The position numbers were made by a program, and so were the translations under genes. A stretch of 64,000 nt of DNA from Lutibaculum sp963816555. Its GTDB lineage: Bacteria > Pseudomonadota > Alphaproteobacteria > Rhizobiales > Tepidamorphaceae. A model generated the notes under the pieces. It worked only from the letters and a program-made list of their open reading frames with translations. It searched no databases and was not told where the DNA came from. Shown here one piece after another: positions 1 to 8,414 of the stretch (position 1 is the first letter of the stretch; the number at the start of each line of letters is the position of its first letter). The stretch spans positions 310,001-374,000 of the forward strand of contig CAWFLD010000011.1 of the NCBI GenBank assembly GCA_963816555.1, given 5' to 3'.

Positions 1-99
1 CTCGGCCGCCCCGTCGACGTGGCGCAGCTGCCGGACGGCTCGCTCCTCGTCTCCGACGACCTGGCGGGCGCGGTCTACCGCATCAGCTACCAGAAGTAG
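1..99 (+). CDS. PQQ-type sugar dehydrogenase, C-terminal end (partial)
   Basis: Only the last 32 codons are in the window, ending at TAG 97-99. The tail runs GRPVDVAQLPDGSLLVSDD and ends in AVYRISYQK. This is how soluble glucose/sorbosone dehydrogenases of the six-bladed beta-propeller PQQ family usually close: the last blade strand and the conserved phrase for setting up the displayed end of the sequence. The next gene is a small periplasmic cytochrome c 67 bases downstream, a common electron-acceptor pairing for such dehydrogenases, so the two probably form an operon. The substrate cannot be inferred from this fragment. Confidence 0.6.
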   Translation, partial: LGRPVDVAQLPDGSLLVSDDLAGAVYRISYQK

Positions 100-166
100 C
101 CCCTGCCCGGGCTGCGGCGGTCCGCCGCCGCAGCCTTCCCCTCCCCGCTTCGCATGGAGTTGCCGG

Positions 167-499
167 ATGCGTTCCGTCACGATCGCGGCGTGCTGCGCCG
201 TCCTGCTTGCCGCCACCCATACCGGGGCCGCCGCGGCCGACGCCGCCGCGGGCAAGGCGAAGGTGCAGCAGACCTGCGCCGTCTGCCACGGCCTCGATGG
301 CCTGGGGAAGAACCCCGACGTGCCGAACCTCGCGGGCGAGAGCCCGATCTACATCAGGACGCAGCTGCACGCCTTCAAGTCGGGCGCACGCCAGCACCAG
401 CAGATGTCGATCATCGCGCAAGGCCTGAGCGACGAGGACATCGCCAACGTCGCGGCCTGGTTCTCGAGCCTCAAGGTGACGGTCGAGATGCCGCAATAG
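167..499 (+). CDS. small periplasmic c-type cytochrome (cytochrome c553-like)
   Basis: This 110-residue protein has a signal peptide (hydrophobic residues about 6-22, then an AAA-ADAAAG cleavage region). It carries one heme-c site, CAVCH, about 12 residues into the mature protein. The remainder fits a class I single-heme cytochrome: GKNPDVPNLAGE after the heme, a Met-containing QQMSIIAQGLSDEDI stretch that supplies the likely axial methionine, and a C-terminal helix (ANVAAWFSSL). It probably accepts electrons in the periplasm from the dehydrogenase encoded just upstream. It is not a recognisable SoxE, and nothing ties it directly to the sox genes that follow on the other strand. Confidence 0.88.
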   Translation: MRSVTIAACCAVLLAATHTGAAAADAAAGKAKVQQTCAVCHGLDGLGKNPDVPNLAGESPIYIRTQLHAFKSGARQHQQMSIIAQGLSDEDIANVAAWFSSLKVTVEMPQ

Positions 500-537
500 G
501 CAGGTCAGGCAATTGGCAGGGGAGCCCCGCGAGGGCG

Positions 538-1632
538 CTATTCGGCGGGCAGTCCCGGCTGGCGGCGGAACGGCGCGATCGGCGAGCCCTCGAGCAGCCA
601 GCCGAGCCCCATGCGGGCGCCGACCATGATCGAGGCCATGACGATGGGCGCGGACACGGCGAGCGCGGAGACCGCCGTGATGCCCTGCCCGACCGTGCAG
701 CCCATCGCGAAGACGCCGCCGATCCCCATCATCGCGCCGCCGGCGAGGTGGCGGCCGAGCTCGCGCGCGTCGTCGCACGCCTCCCAGCGCACCTCGCTGT
801 GCCGCCACGCGCCGATCGCCGCGCCGATCAGCGTGCCGGCGACGAGGCCGACGCCGTAGTCGGGCAGCGTGCCGGTGAAGGCGATGACCTGCAGGATGAG
901 GTCGCCGACCGGCACCACGAAGGAGCCGGCCTCGATCTGCACCGGGCCGAAGGCGCGCGCCGCCGCCACCGTGGTGGCGAGCCAGCCGAAGGCGACGACG
1001 AGGCCGATCGCCGTGCCCGCGAGGATGGGGCCGCGGCGGCCGCGGAAGTCGGCGTCGCGGAAGATCCACCAGAAGAGCCCGGCCGCCGCGGCGAGCGCGA
1101 CGACGGCGTGGAGCTCGATTCCCGCCAGGGCGGAGGCGAGGCTGCCGAGCGACTGGTCGCCGGCGAAGGAGAGGTCGAGCGCCAGATTGTCGACGAGCTG
1201 GATGCGCGCCTGGCCGACGAGGCCGCGCTGCGTGGCGAGCGCCGACAGGCCGAGCACGATGAGCACGATGAGCGAGCGCAGGCTGCCGCCGCCGAGCCTG
1301 ACCACGGCGCCGAAGCCGCACGTGCCCACGAGCGCCATGCCGAAGCCGAAGAGCAGGCCGCCGCCGATCGCCCCGGTGAGCCCGAAGCGCGGCGCGAGGT
1401 AGAAGGTCGAGGACAGGTCGATGAGGCCGGCGAACTCCATGGCCTGCGTCGCCACGAGCGCGGAGGCCGCGGCCAGCACCCAGACCCGCAGGCCGGTGCC
1501 GTCGCCGGCATACCAGTAGCGTTCGAGCGCGGAGAGCGTGCAGAAGCGGTTCACGCGGGCGACATAGCCAAGCACGGTGCCCGCCAGCACGCCGGCGATC
1601 GGCAGCGCGATCAGCGCGTCGAGACCATCCAT
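538..1632 (-). CDS. YeeE/YedE-family sulfur transporter (SoxT-like)
   Basis: A 364-residue integral membrane protein with roughly ten hydrophobic segments. It has the family's repeated cysteine-containing signatures: NRFCTLSAL near residue 31, GTCGFGAVVRLGGG near residue 105, and GCTVGQGITAVSAL near residue 315. YeeE/YedE proteins import thiosulfate or related sulfur species, and copies next to sox genes are called SoxT. The position upstream of soxR on the same strand supports a role in delivering the sulfur substrate or inducer. The gap to soxR (154 bases) allows one transcript or two. The exact substrate is inferred from context. Confidence 0.85.
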   Translation of the reverse strand: MDGLDALIALPIAGVLAGTVLGYVARVNRFCTLSALERYWYAGDGTGLRVWVLAAASALVATQAMEFAGLIDLSSTFYLAPRFGLTGAIGGGLLFGFGMALVGTCGFGAVVRLGGGSLRSLIVLIVLGLSALATQRGLVGQARIQLVDNLALDLSFAGDQSLGSLASALAGIELHAVVALAAAAGLFWWIFRDADFRGRRGPILAGTAIGLVVAFGWLATTVAAARAFGPVQIEAGSFVVPVGDLILQVIAFTGTLPDYGVGLVAGTLIGAAIGAWRHSEVRWEACDDARELGRHLAGGAMMGIGGVFAMGCTVGQGITAVSALAVSAPIVMASIMVGARMGLGWLLEGSPIAPFRRQPGLPAE

Positions 1633-1786
1633 GGCTTCCTCCCCTGCCGGTGGGCCCGGCAGTCCTCTTGTGCGGCGACTCTACGCCCGTCGCGCGGGAT
1701 GAGGCAATCGCAGGGAATGTGCGGAGCGGGCCGGCCCGGCCGCCGGCCTTGCCCGGCCGCCGTGCTTGATCAGCCGCCGTGCCTGC

Positions 1787-2170
1787 TCAGCCGCCGTCCT
1801 TGTGCAGCACCTGGTGGCAGAACAGGTCGTAGAGCGCGCCGATGATCTGGCCGACCTCCTCCCCGGCGATCCGGTAGTAGATCATGCGCCCCTCGCGACG
1901 GGTCGTCACGAGGCGGTCGAACCGCAGGCGCGCGAGCTGCTGCGAGACGGCGGCCTGCGGCATCGTGAGGATGCGCTCGAGGTCGGAGACGGACTTCTCG
2001 CCGTCGGACAGCAGGCAGAGAATCAGCAGGCGCGTCTCGTGCGACAGCGCCTTCAACAGCTCGCTCGCCTGCCGCGCCTGCTCGACGAGCTCCTCGAATT
2101 CCGCAGCATTGTGCGGGGGCTTCAGCTGCGGCACCGTGTTCTCTACAGCCTTCGGCTGCGCTTCGGTCAT
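1787..2170 (-). CDS. soxR: ArsR-family persulfide-responsive repressor SoxR
   Basis: A 127-residue winged-helix protein of the ArsR/SmtB fold. The recognition region is MPQAAVSQQLARLR (about 70-83), followed by the beta-hairpin wing TTRREGRMIYYRI. Two cysteines, C52 (RLLILCLL) and C118 (YDLFCHQV), match the pair that forms a di- or tetrasulfide in BigR, SqrR and SoxR-type sensors. Metal-binding ArsR motifs are absent. By family knowledge such proteins repress sulfur-oxidation genes until persulfide accumulates. Its place between the transporter gene and soxS fits SoxR of Paracoccus and Pseudaminobacter. Possible operators are described at 2664, 4135 and 8350. Confidence 0.86.
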   Translation of the reverse strand: MTEAQPKAVENTVPQLKPPHNAAEFEELVEQARQASELLKALSHETRLLILCLLSDGEKSVSDLERILTMPQAAVSQQLARLRFDRLVTTRREGRMIYYRIAGEEVGQIIGALYDLFCHQVLHKDGG

Positions 2171-2265
2171 ATCGGCTTCCCGTTGCTGCCGCGCGCCCGA
2201 CCGGCCGCGCCGCCAACGTCCATCAAGGTTAGTGCCTGCCGCCGCGGACGCAACGTGCTTTCACG

Positions 2266-2634
2266 TCACATGCCGGCGGAATGGGGGAGTTCCTGCAGCA
2301 TCTCGTCGAGCAGCGGCCAGAAGAACTGGTCGCCGGGATAGCCGCGCAGCCGCGCCACCTCGACACCGTCGTCGAGCAGCACGAAGGTCGGCGTCATGCG
2401 CTCGCGGCGGATGCCCGCGAGGTCTTCCGGCCAGGGCTCGGTGATGTCGACGAAGCGGATCGGGGCGATGCGGCCCTCCTTCGTCTTCGGATAGGCGGCG
2501 CCGATCTCCTCGTGCCACCGCTTGCACCAGGCGCATCCCGGCTGCTCCATCATCAGGAGCTGGGCCGCATTCGCGACGCCGGCGCTGCCGGCGGCGACCG
2601 CGATGAAGGTCAGGAGAGCGAACAGCCTCTTCAC
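2266..2634 (-). CDS. soxS: periplasmic thioredoxin-like protein SoxS
   Basis: This 122-residue protein has a signal peptide (residues 1-23, ending ANAA) and a thioredoxin-type CxxC site, QPGCAWCKRW, at C34 and C37. A later TPTF segment supplies the conserved cis-proline. The GTG at 2634 is chosen because it follows GAGGA by eight bases. An in-frame ATG at 2667 would extend into the AT-rich intergenic region and has no ribosome binding site. SoxS in Paracoccus is a thiol-disulfide protein that reactivates SoxYZ using electrons passed through SoxV. Here it is divergent from soxV across about 100 bases, the same arrangement as in Paracoccus. Confidence 0.82.
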   Translation of the reverse strand: MKRLFALLTFIAVAAGSAGVANAAQLLMMEQPGCAWCKRWHEEIGAAYPKTKEGRIAPIRFVDITEPWPEDLAGIRRERMTPTFVLLDDGVEVARLRGYPGDQFFWPLLDEMLQELPHSAGM

Positions 2635-2663
2635 GGCGTGGGTCCTCGTCAATTTCCCGATTG

Positions 2664-2693
2664 CCATATATAGCGATTTGTGAATATTTTTCC
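2664..2693. promoter_or_regulatory. candidate SoxR operator between soxS and soxV
   Basis: An AT-rich island in otherwise 70% GC DNA lies between the divergent soxS and soxV starts. It contains CCATATA followed by ATTTGTGAATAT. The block TGAATRT recurs upstream of soxX and soxC. BigR/SqrR-type repressors recognise GAAT/ATTC half-sites about eight bases apart. Only one half is well kept here, so the assignment is tentative. Confidence 0.42.
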
Positions 2694-2740
2694 AGTACCG
2701 TCCGTACGGCAGCGGGCGGCTTGATCGGGTAAAGACAACA

Positions 2741-3475
2741 ATGCTGGAAGTCTCGATCGGCGCGGCATTCCTCGCGGGGCTCCTCTCCTTCATCTCGCCC
2801 TGCGTGCTGCCCATCGTCCCACCGTATCTGTGCTACCTCGCCGGCGTCAGCTTCGACCAGCTGAAGGCGGAGGAGCGGGCCGACGACACGGCGCGGCGCG
2901 TCGTGATGGCGGCGGTCGCCTTCGTCCTCGGCTTCGCCACCGTCTTCATCGCGCTCGGCGCGACGGCGAGCGTGATCGGCCAGACCGTGGCGCGCTACTT
3001 CGATACGCTGTCGATCATCGCGGGGATCATCATCGCCGTGATGGGGCTCCACTTCCTCGGCGTGTTCCGCATCGGCCTGCTCTACCGGCAGGCCCGCGTC
3101 GAGGTCGAGAAGAAGCCGGCCGGCCTCGTCGGCGCCTATCTCATGGGCCTCGCCTTCGCCTTCGGCTGGACGCCCTGCGTCGGCCCGATCCTCGCCGCCA
3201 TCCTGTTCGTCGCCGGCTCGACCGACACCGCCCTGCGCGGCGCGATGCTGCTCGCCGTCTACGCGCTCGGCATCGGCCTGCCCTTCATCCTCGCCGCCGC
3301 CTTCGCCAGCCGCTTCCTCGGCTGGGCCGCGAAGTTCCGCCGCCACATGGGCACGGTGGAGAAGGCGATGGGCGGCCTGCTCGTCGTCACCGGCGTCCTG
3401 TTCATCACCGGCCAGATGTCGGCGATCGCCTACTGGCTTCTCGAAACCTTCCCGGCCTTCTCCCGCGTGGGATGA
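2741..3475 (+). CDS. soxV: CcdA-family thiol-disulfide transmembrane protein SoxV
   Basis: A 244-residue membrane protein of the DsbD/CcdA family with about six transmembrane segments. The two redox cysteines sit in ISPCVLPIVPPYLCYLAG (about residues 19-33) and GWTPCVGPIL (about 148), the diagnostic CcdA positions. SoxV moves reductant from cytoplasmic thioredoxin across the membrane to periplasmic SoxS and SoxW, which keep the SoxYZ carrier cysteine active. The ATG at 2741 is the first start after the AT-rich control region. SoxW follows 29 bases downstream, so the two are probably cotranscribed. Confidence 0.9.
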   Translation: MLEVSIGAAFLAGLLSFISPCVLPIVPPYLCYLAGVSFDQLKAEERADDTARRVVMAAVAFVLGFATVFIALGATASVIGQTVARYFDTLSIIAGIIIAVMGLHFLGVFRIGLLYRQARVEVEKKPAGLVGAYLMGLAFAFGWTPCVGPILAAILFVAGSTDTALRGAMLLAVYALGIGLPFILAAAFASRFLGWAAKFRRHMGTVEKAMGGLLVVTGVLFITGQMSAIAYWLLETFPAFSRVG

Positions 3476-3504
3476 GCCGGGCCGACCGACCGGAGAGACA
3501 GACC

Positions 3505-4092
3505 ATGCTCCGACATCTCTTCGCCGCCCTCGTCCTCGCGGTGCTCGCCGTGCCGGCCCACGCGGCCACGCTCGGCGACGACGGGCTGCACAAGGAGGAC
3601 TGGTTCTCCATCACCTTCCGCGACGTGGCGGAGGACATCCAGGCGGCCAACGACGAGGGCAAGCGCCTCGTCATGATCTTCGAGCAGCGCGGCTGCATCT
3701 ACTGCAAGAAGATGCACGAGGAGCTGCTCAGCGACCCCGAGGTGCGCGACTACATCAAGGAGCACTTCAAGGTCGTGCAGTACAACATGTTCGGCGACGA
3801 GGAGGTCACCGACCTCGACGGCGAGGTGCTGACCGAGAAGTCGGCGGCCCGCAAGTGGGGCTACGTCTTCACGCCGACCATCGTCTTCCTGCCCGACCAC
3901 GTGCCGCAGGACGGCGAGAGCGTGCGGGACGCCGCGGTCGAGACGATGCCCGGCGCGTTCGGCAAGTGGACCTTCCTCGACATGTTCAAATGGGTGAACG
4001 AGAAGGGCTACGAGACGGACGAGCATTTCCAGAAGTATCATGCCCGGATGATCCAGAAGCTGCGCGAGGAAGGCCGGCTCGACGCGGAGTGA
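3505..4092 (+). CDS. soxW: periplasmic thioredoxin SoxW
   Basis: A 195-residue protein with a clear signal peptide (LFAALVLAVLAVPAHA, residues 5-20) and a thioredoxin-like domain. The CxxC is FEQRGCIYCKKMHEEL, C64 and C67, and FTPTIVFL supplies the cis-proline. The ATG at 3505 is preceded by GGAGAG at good spacing. An alternative ATG at 3472 overlapping the soxV stop would put the signal sequence behind a charged leader. SoxW is a partner of SoxV; in Paracoccus it is not essential for thiosulfate oxidation, so its exact client is open. The AT-rich soxX promoter region follows. Confidence 0.86.
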   Translation: MLRHLFAALVLAVLAVPAHAATLGDDGLHKEDWFSITFRDVAEDIQAANDEGKRLVMIFEQRGCIYCKKMHEELLSDPEVRDYIKEHFKVVQYNMFGDEEVTDLDGEVLTEKSAARKWGYVFTPTIVFLPDHVPQDGESVRDAAVETMPGAFGKWTFLDMFKWVNEKGYETDEHFQKYHARMIQKLREEGRLDAE

Positions 4093-4134
4093 GCGCGAGC
4101 GGGCCGGGCGAGGCAGCTCTTGGACGCCGCCGCG

Positions 4135-4167
4135 ACATATGCAAATAAATATATTCAATGATTGATG
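4135..4167. promoter_or_regulatory. candidate SoxR operator and promoter upstream of soxX
   Basis: A second AT-rich island in the 146-base soxW-soxX gap. It contains CATATG, then AAATAAATATATTCAATG. On the opposite strand this reads CATTGAATATAT, sharing TTGAATRT with the soxS-soxV and soxC upstream regions. The soxW-soxX interval is where SoxR binds in Paracoccus, which supports the call. The exact half-sites are unproven. Confidence 0.42.
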
Positions 4168-4238
4168 CGGGCTGCCTCTGAGGCTAGGCTCGACGGGTTC
4201 AGAGGCTGGACGAACCGGCTCGCGACGAGGGAGGGAAC

Positions 4239-4706
4239 GTGCGCAAGATGATGAAGGCTACCGGACTCGCCGCCCTGACGGTGGTCCTGCTGGCGGGCGC
4301 CGCCAGCGCGGACACCGTCGCGCCTGGCGACGTGAAATTCGACGACATGGCCGTGACCCAGTCCCTGACGGGGCAGAAGGGCGACCCCGACGCGGGCCGC
4401 AAGGTCATGATCGACAAGAAGCTCGGCAACTGCCTTGCCTGCCACGCGGTCTCCGAGATGTCGAAGGAGCTGTTCCACGGCAATGTGGGTCCGTCGCTCG
4501 ACGGCGTGGCCGGCCGCTGGAACGAGGATCAGCTGCGGGCGATCGTGGTCAACGCCAAGAAGGTCCTCGGCGACCAGACCATCATGCCCGGCTTCTACAC
4601 GCTCGACGTCGGGGCCGACGTCGCCGACCAGTTCAAGGGCAAGACGATCCTTTCGGCCCAGCAGGTCGAGGACGTCGTCGCCTATCTCACGACGCTGAAG
4701 GAATAA
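4239..4706 (+). CDS. soxX: SoxX, monoheme cytochrome c of the SoxAX complex
   Basis: A 155-residue protein with a signal peptide ending near AGAASA (residue 24). Its single heme-c site is GNCLACH, C65-H69, and the likely axial methionine lies in QTIMPGFYTL near the middle. The flanking FHGNVGPSLDGVAGRW is typical of SoxX. SoxX is the electron-accepting subunit of SoxAX, which joins thiosulfate to the SoxY cysteine in the periplasm. The GTG at 4239 lies very close to GAGGGA, so the ATG at 4248 (three codons later) may be the true start. It opens the soxXYZAB operon, with soxY beginning 23 bases after its stop. Confidence 0.92.
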   Translation: MRKMMKATGLAALTVVLLAGAASADTVAPGDVKFDDMAVTQSLTGQKGDPDAGRKVMIDKKLGNCLACHAVSEMSKELFHGNVGPSLDGVAGRWNEDQLRAIVVNAKKVLGDQTIMPGFYTLDVGADVADQFKGKTILSAQQVEDVVAYLTTLKE

Positions 4707-4729
4707 GGCGGCACATGGAGGGAAAGAGA

Positions 4730-5185
4730 ATGAAGCTTACTCGACGCGACGCGCTGGCCCTGACGGCCGGTGCCGCGGTCCTGGCCTTCGCTGGAGGGCG
4801 CGTCTCGCCGGCCTTCGCGACGCCGGAGGAGACCGACAAGGCGATCATGGACTTCACGGGCGGCAAGAAGCCCGAGACCGGCAAGATCACCCTGACGGCC
4901 CCGGAAATCGCCGAGAACGGCAACACGGTGCCGATCTCGGTCTCCGTCGAGAGCCCGATGACCGAGGACGACTACGTCAGCGACGTCATCATCTTCGCCG
5001 ACGGCAACCCCAACCCGGGTGTCGCCACGCTGCACTTCACGCCGATGAGCGGCGAGGCCTCGGCCACCACCCGCATGCGGCTCGCCAAGACGCAGAACGT
5101 GGTCGCCGTCGCCAAGATGAAGGACGGCTCGGTCTACATGGACAAGAAAGAAGTGAAGGTCACGATCGGCGGCTGCGGCGGCTGA
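4730..5185 (+). CDS. soxY: SoxY, sulfur-carrier subunit of SoxYZ
   Basis: A 151-residue protein ending in the invariant swinging-arm motif GGCGG. Its cysteine carries the sulfur intermediates through the cycle. A Tat signal is present: TRRDALALTAGAAVLAFAGG, residues 4-23. An upstream in-frame ATG at 4715 exists, but the bases between it and 4730 (GGAGGGAAAGAGA) form the ribosome binding site, so 4730 is preferred. SoxY has no cofactor and is exported folded with SoxZ, which lacks a signal. The strong Shine-Dalgarno sequence suits a carrier needed in excess over the enzymes. Confidence 0.95.
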   Translation: MKLTRRDALALTAGAAVLAFAGGRVSPAFATPEETDKAIMDFTGGKKPETGKITLTAPEIAENGNTVPISVSVESPMTEDDYVSDVIIFADGNPNPGVATLHFTPMSGEASATTRMRLAKTQNVVAVAKMKDGSVYMDKKEVKVTIGGCGG

Positions 5186-5207
5186 TCGGCGAGCGAGGAC
5201 AACAGCG

Positions 5208-5537
5208 ATGGCGAGCAATCACAAACCCCGCGTCAAGGTGCCCCACAAGGCGTCCGCCGGCGAGGTGATCACGATCAAGACGCTGATCAGCCACGACATG
5301 GAATCGGGGCAGCGCAAGGACAAGGACGGCAACGTCATCCCGCGCAAGATCATCAACAAGTTCACCTGCACCTTCAACGGCCAGACGGTGTTCTCGTGCG
5401 ACCTCGAGCCGGCCGTCGCCGCCAACCCGTACTTCGAGTTCAGCTCGAAGGTCCCGGAGAGCGGCACGTTCAAGTTCGAATGGGTCGACGACGACGGCAG
5501 CGTCTACTCGGAGGAGGCGAAGATCTCGGTCGCCTGA
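5208..5537 (+). CDS. soxZ: SoxZ, partner subunit of the SoxYZ sulfur carrier
   Basis: A 109-residue all-beta protein without a signal peptide, as expected because it travels with SoxY through the Tat system. Recognisable SoxZ sequences are KASAGEVITIKTLISHDME near the start, RKIINKFTCTFNGQ in the centre and FEFSSKVPESGTFKFEWVDD near the end. It begins 22 bases after soxY. SoxZ binds SoxY through its immunoglobulin-like face and forms the docking surface for SoxAX, SoxB and SoxCD. Length and sequence are typical, with no anomalies. Confidence 0.95.
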   Translation: MASNHKPRVKVPHKASAGEVITIKTLISHDMESGQRKDKDGNVIPRKIINKFTCTFNGQTVFSCDLEPAVAANPYFEFSSKVPESGTFKFEWVDDDGSVYSEEAKISVA

Positions 5538-5598
5538 CCGACGATCGGAAATTCGACTGGACGGGCGACGAAACCGCCGGCGAAGTGGAGGAGATGCC

Positions 5599-6456
5599 TT
5601 GGAAATCAAGAAGCTGGGCCTAGTGGCCGCAGTGGGGCTGACGGCCAGCATGGTCCTGAGCCCCGCACAGTCCGAGCCGGCCGATGACACGCTCGTCATC
5701 GACGGCGTCGAGATGCAGACCCGGGTTCCCTCGCCCGAGGGCAACCCGCTCCCCGAGATCATCTCGGGGTGGCACTACCGGACGCCCGAGACCCGCGAGC
5801 TCGAGGCGGACTCGTTCCAGAACCCCGGCATGCTCTACGTCGAGCGCGGCGAGGAGATCTGGAACACCGTCGACGGCGCGGCCGGCAAGTCCTGCGCGTC
5901 GTGCCACAACGACGCGTCCGAATCGATGGCGGGCGTCGGCGCCCACTATCCCAAGTGGAACGCCAAGGCGAACAAGCCGTACAATCTCGAGCTGCAGATC
6001 AACGACTGCCGCAGCGAGAAGATGCAGGCCGAGCCGTACAAGTTCGACGACGCCGACCAGAAGGCGCTCGTCACCTACATCAAGTACCAGTCCCTCGGGA
6101 AGCCGGTCGACATCGACCTCACCGAGGGCGACATGAAGAAATGGTGGGAGATGGGCAAGGAGCGGTACTATCTGCGTACCGGCCAGCTGAACATGTCCTG
6201 CGCGACCTGCCACGAGGACCACAACGGCCAGTTCATCCGGGCCGACCACCTCAGCGAAGGCAACGTCAACGGCTTCCCGACCTACCGGCTGAAGCAGGCC
6301 CACATGGTGTCGCTGCACAACCGCTTCCGCGGCTGCATCCGCGACACGCGCGCCTCCTATCCGGCCGCCTTCTCCGACGAGCTGATGGCGCTCGAGGTCT
6401 ACGTGACCTGGCGCGGCGAAGGCCTGTCGGTCGAGACGCCGGCGGTCCGGCAGTAA
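5599..6456 (+). CDS. soxA: SoxA, diheme catalytic subunit of SoxAX
   Basis: A 285-residue protein with a signal peptide and two heme-c motifs, CASCH at C99-H103 and CATCH at C201-H205. C246, in RFRGCIRDTRA, is the conserved active-site heme-ligating cysteine that becomes persulfidated. The start is a TTG at 5599, supported by GGAGGAG nine bases upstream; the nearby ATG at 5594 is in another frame. SoxA with SoxX couples the sulfane of thiosulfate to the SoxY cysteine. Diheme SoxA is the Paracoccus/Rhodovulum type. A strong hairpin follows the stop, before soxB. Confidence 0.93.
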   Translation: MEIKKLGLVAAVGLTASMVLSPAQSEPADDTLVIDGVEMQTRVPSPEGNPLPEIISGWHYRTPETRELEADSFQNPGMLYVERGEEIWNTVDGAAGKSCASCHNDASESMAGVGAHYPKWNAKANKPYNLELQINDCRSEKMQAEPYKFDDADQKALVTYIKYQSLGKPVDIDLTEGDMKKWWEMGKERYYLRTGQLNMSCATCHEDHNGQFIRADHLSEGNVNGFPTYRLKQAHMVSLHNRFRGCIRDTRASYPAAFSDELMALEVYVTWRGEGLSVETPAVRQ

Positions 6457-6463
6457 GCCTCTC

Positions 6464-6489
6464 ACGGACGCGGCCGGCGCCGCGTCCGT
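6464..6489 (+). other. intercistronic hairpin between soxA and soxB
   Basis: ACGGACGCGGC (6464-6474) pairs perfectly with GCCGCGTCCGT (6479-6489) around a CGGC loop, an 11-base-pair stem. No T-tract follows, so it is not a standard intrinsic terminator. It could set relative soxXYZA and soxB expression through RNA stability or partial termination. Confidence 0.45.
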
Positions 6490-6609
6490 CCCCCCTCCGG
6501 CGGGGGTGAACCGCCGGATCGACGGTTTCCCGGGCTCCTCGCGAGGAACGGGCGCACCACGTGTGCGCGCCGAGCGGGGAGACTCGTCAACGGAGCGACT
6601 GGAACGACC

Positions 6610-8304
6610 ATGATCTCACGGCGCGACTTCCTGATGGCGGCCACCGCCACCGGAGCCATCCTCGGCAGCGGCTTCCCCGGCGGCTGGTCCCGCGCGATGG
6701 CGCAGCAGGCCCTCGACGAGGAGACGCTCCTCGCCATGAAGCCCTACGGCAACGTGACGCTGGTCCACATCACCGACCTCCACGCGCAGCTGAAGCCGGT
6801 CTTCTTCCGCGAGCCGTCGATCAATCTCGGCGTCGGCCCGGTCGCCGGCCTGCCGCCGCACGTCACGGGCAAGGACTTCCTCAAGCTCTACGGCATCGAG
6901 CCGGGCTCGCCGCGAGGCCTACGCGCTGACCTCGACGGACTTCGCGGCGCTGGCCAGGACCTACGGCCGGATGGGCGGCATGGACCGCATCTCCACGATC
7001 GTGAACCGCATCCGCGCCGAGCGCGGCGACAACATGATCCTGCTCGACGGCGGCGACACCTGGCAGGGCAGCTACACCGCCAACAAGACGCTCGGCGCCG
7101 ACATGATCGAGGTCATGAACGCGCTCAAGCCCGACGCGATGACCGGCCACTGGGAGTTCACCTACGGCACGGACCGCGTCAACGAGGCGGTCGAGCAGAT
7201 CGACTTCCCGTTCCTCGGCTCCAACATCTACGACGCGGAATGGAACGAGCCGGCCTTCGACGCGACCGCCGACTTCGAGCGCGGCGGCGTCAAGGTCGCC
7301 GTCATCGGCCAGGCCTTCCCCTACACGCCGATCGCCAATCCCCGCTGGATGATCCCGAACTGGTCGTTCGGCATCCGCGAGGAGGACATCGCGATGCATG
7401 TCGAGGAGGCGCGCGCCGACGGCGCGGACCTCGTCGTGCTCCTGTCGCACAACGGCTTCGACGTCGACCGCAAGCTCGCCGCGCGGGTGCCGGGCATCGA
7501 CGTCATCCTGACCGGCCACACGCACGACGCGCTGCCCGAGCCGGTGGTCGTCGGCAAGACGCTGCTCGTCGCCTCGGGCTCGAACGGCAAGTTCGTCTCG
7601 CGCCTCGACCTCGACGTGCAGGGCGGCGAGGTGAAGGGCTACGCCTACCGGCTGATCCCGGTCTTCTCCGACGTCATCGCGCCCGACCCGGACATGGCGG
7701 CGCTCGTCGACAAGGTGCGCGCGCCGTTCGAGGACGAGCTCGGCCGCGAGCTGGCGCGCGACGGATTCGCTGCTCTACCGCCGCGGCAACTTCAACGGCA
7801 CGCTCGACGACGTGTTCTGCGCCGCCCTGCTCGAGGAGCGCGACGCCGACATCGCCCTGTCGCCGGGCTTCCGGTGGGGCACCTCGCTGATGCCCGGCCA
7901 GGCGATCACGGTCGAGGACCTGCACAATGGCTGCGCCATGACCTATCCGGCCGCCTACCGCACGACGATGAGCGGCTCGATGCTCAAGCAGGTCATGGAG
8001 GACGTCGCCGACAACCTCTTCAACCCCGACCCCTACTACCAGCAGGGCGGCGACATGGTCCGCGTCGGCGGCATGTCCTACGCGATCGCGCCGCGCCTCC
8101 GAGATGGGGGCGCGGATCTCCGAGATGACCCTGACCCGGACGGGCGAGCCGATCGACCCGGCCAAGGACTACACCGTCGCCGGCTGGGCCTCGATCAACG
8201 AGGGCACCGAGGGCCCGCCGATCTGGGAGGTCGTCGAGGCCTGGCTGTCGCGCCACAAGGAGGTCGAGATCGAGGGCGGCGAGACGGTGCGCGTCAAGCT
8301 CTGA
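6610..8304 (+). CDS. soxB: SoxB, sulfate thiol esterase (three apparent frameshifts)
   Basis: SoxB is a dimanganese 5'-nucleotidase-like hydrolase that releases sulfate from SoxY-thiosulfonate. A Tat signal (SRRDFLMAATATGAILG) starts the protein. Metal-site motifs follow in order: HITDLHAQLKP, LLDGGDTWQGSY, GHWEFTYG, LLSHNGFDVD and ILTGHTHD. Three extra bases, near 6913, 7760 and 8097, break the frame. Removing one at each point gives an uninterrupted 563-residue protein of normal length with every motif intact. The frame-broken parts show no other decay, so I infer sequence errors. The Sec-independent export signal and gene order fit a working periplasmic Sox system. Confidence 0.92.
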
Positions 8305-8349
8305 AGCGGCTCGCCACGGCGAGCGGGAACAGGCCCGGGCGGATCATAG

Positions 8350-8382
8350 CCATATACATATGAAATTTTGAATGTATTATGG
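8350..8382. promoter_or_regulatory. candidate SoxR operator and promoter upstream of soxC
   Basis: The third AT-rich island of the locus lies in the soxB-soxC gap. It opens with CCATATA, as at 2664, and continues AAATTTTGAATGTATT. The TTGAATRT block is shared with the soxX and soxS-soxV sites. It suggests that soxCD have their own SoxR-controlled promoter. Confidence 0.42.
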
Positions 8383-8414
8383 TCGCGCTGCAGGGAACGA
8401 AGCTGGAGACTAGG

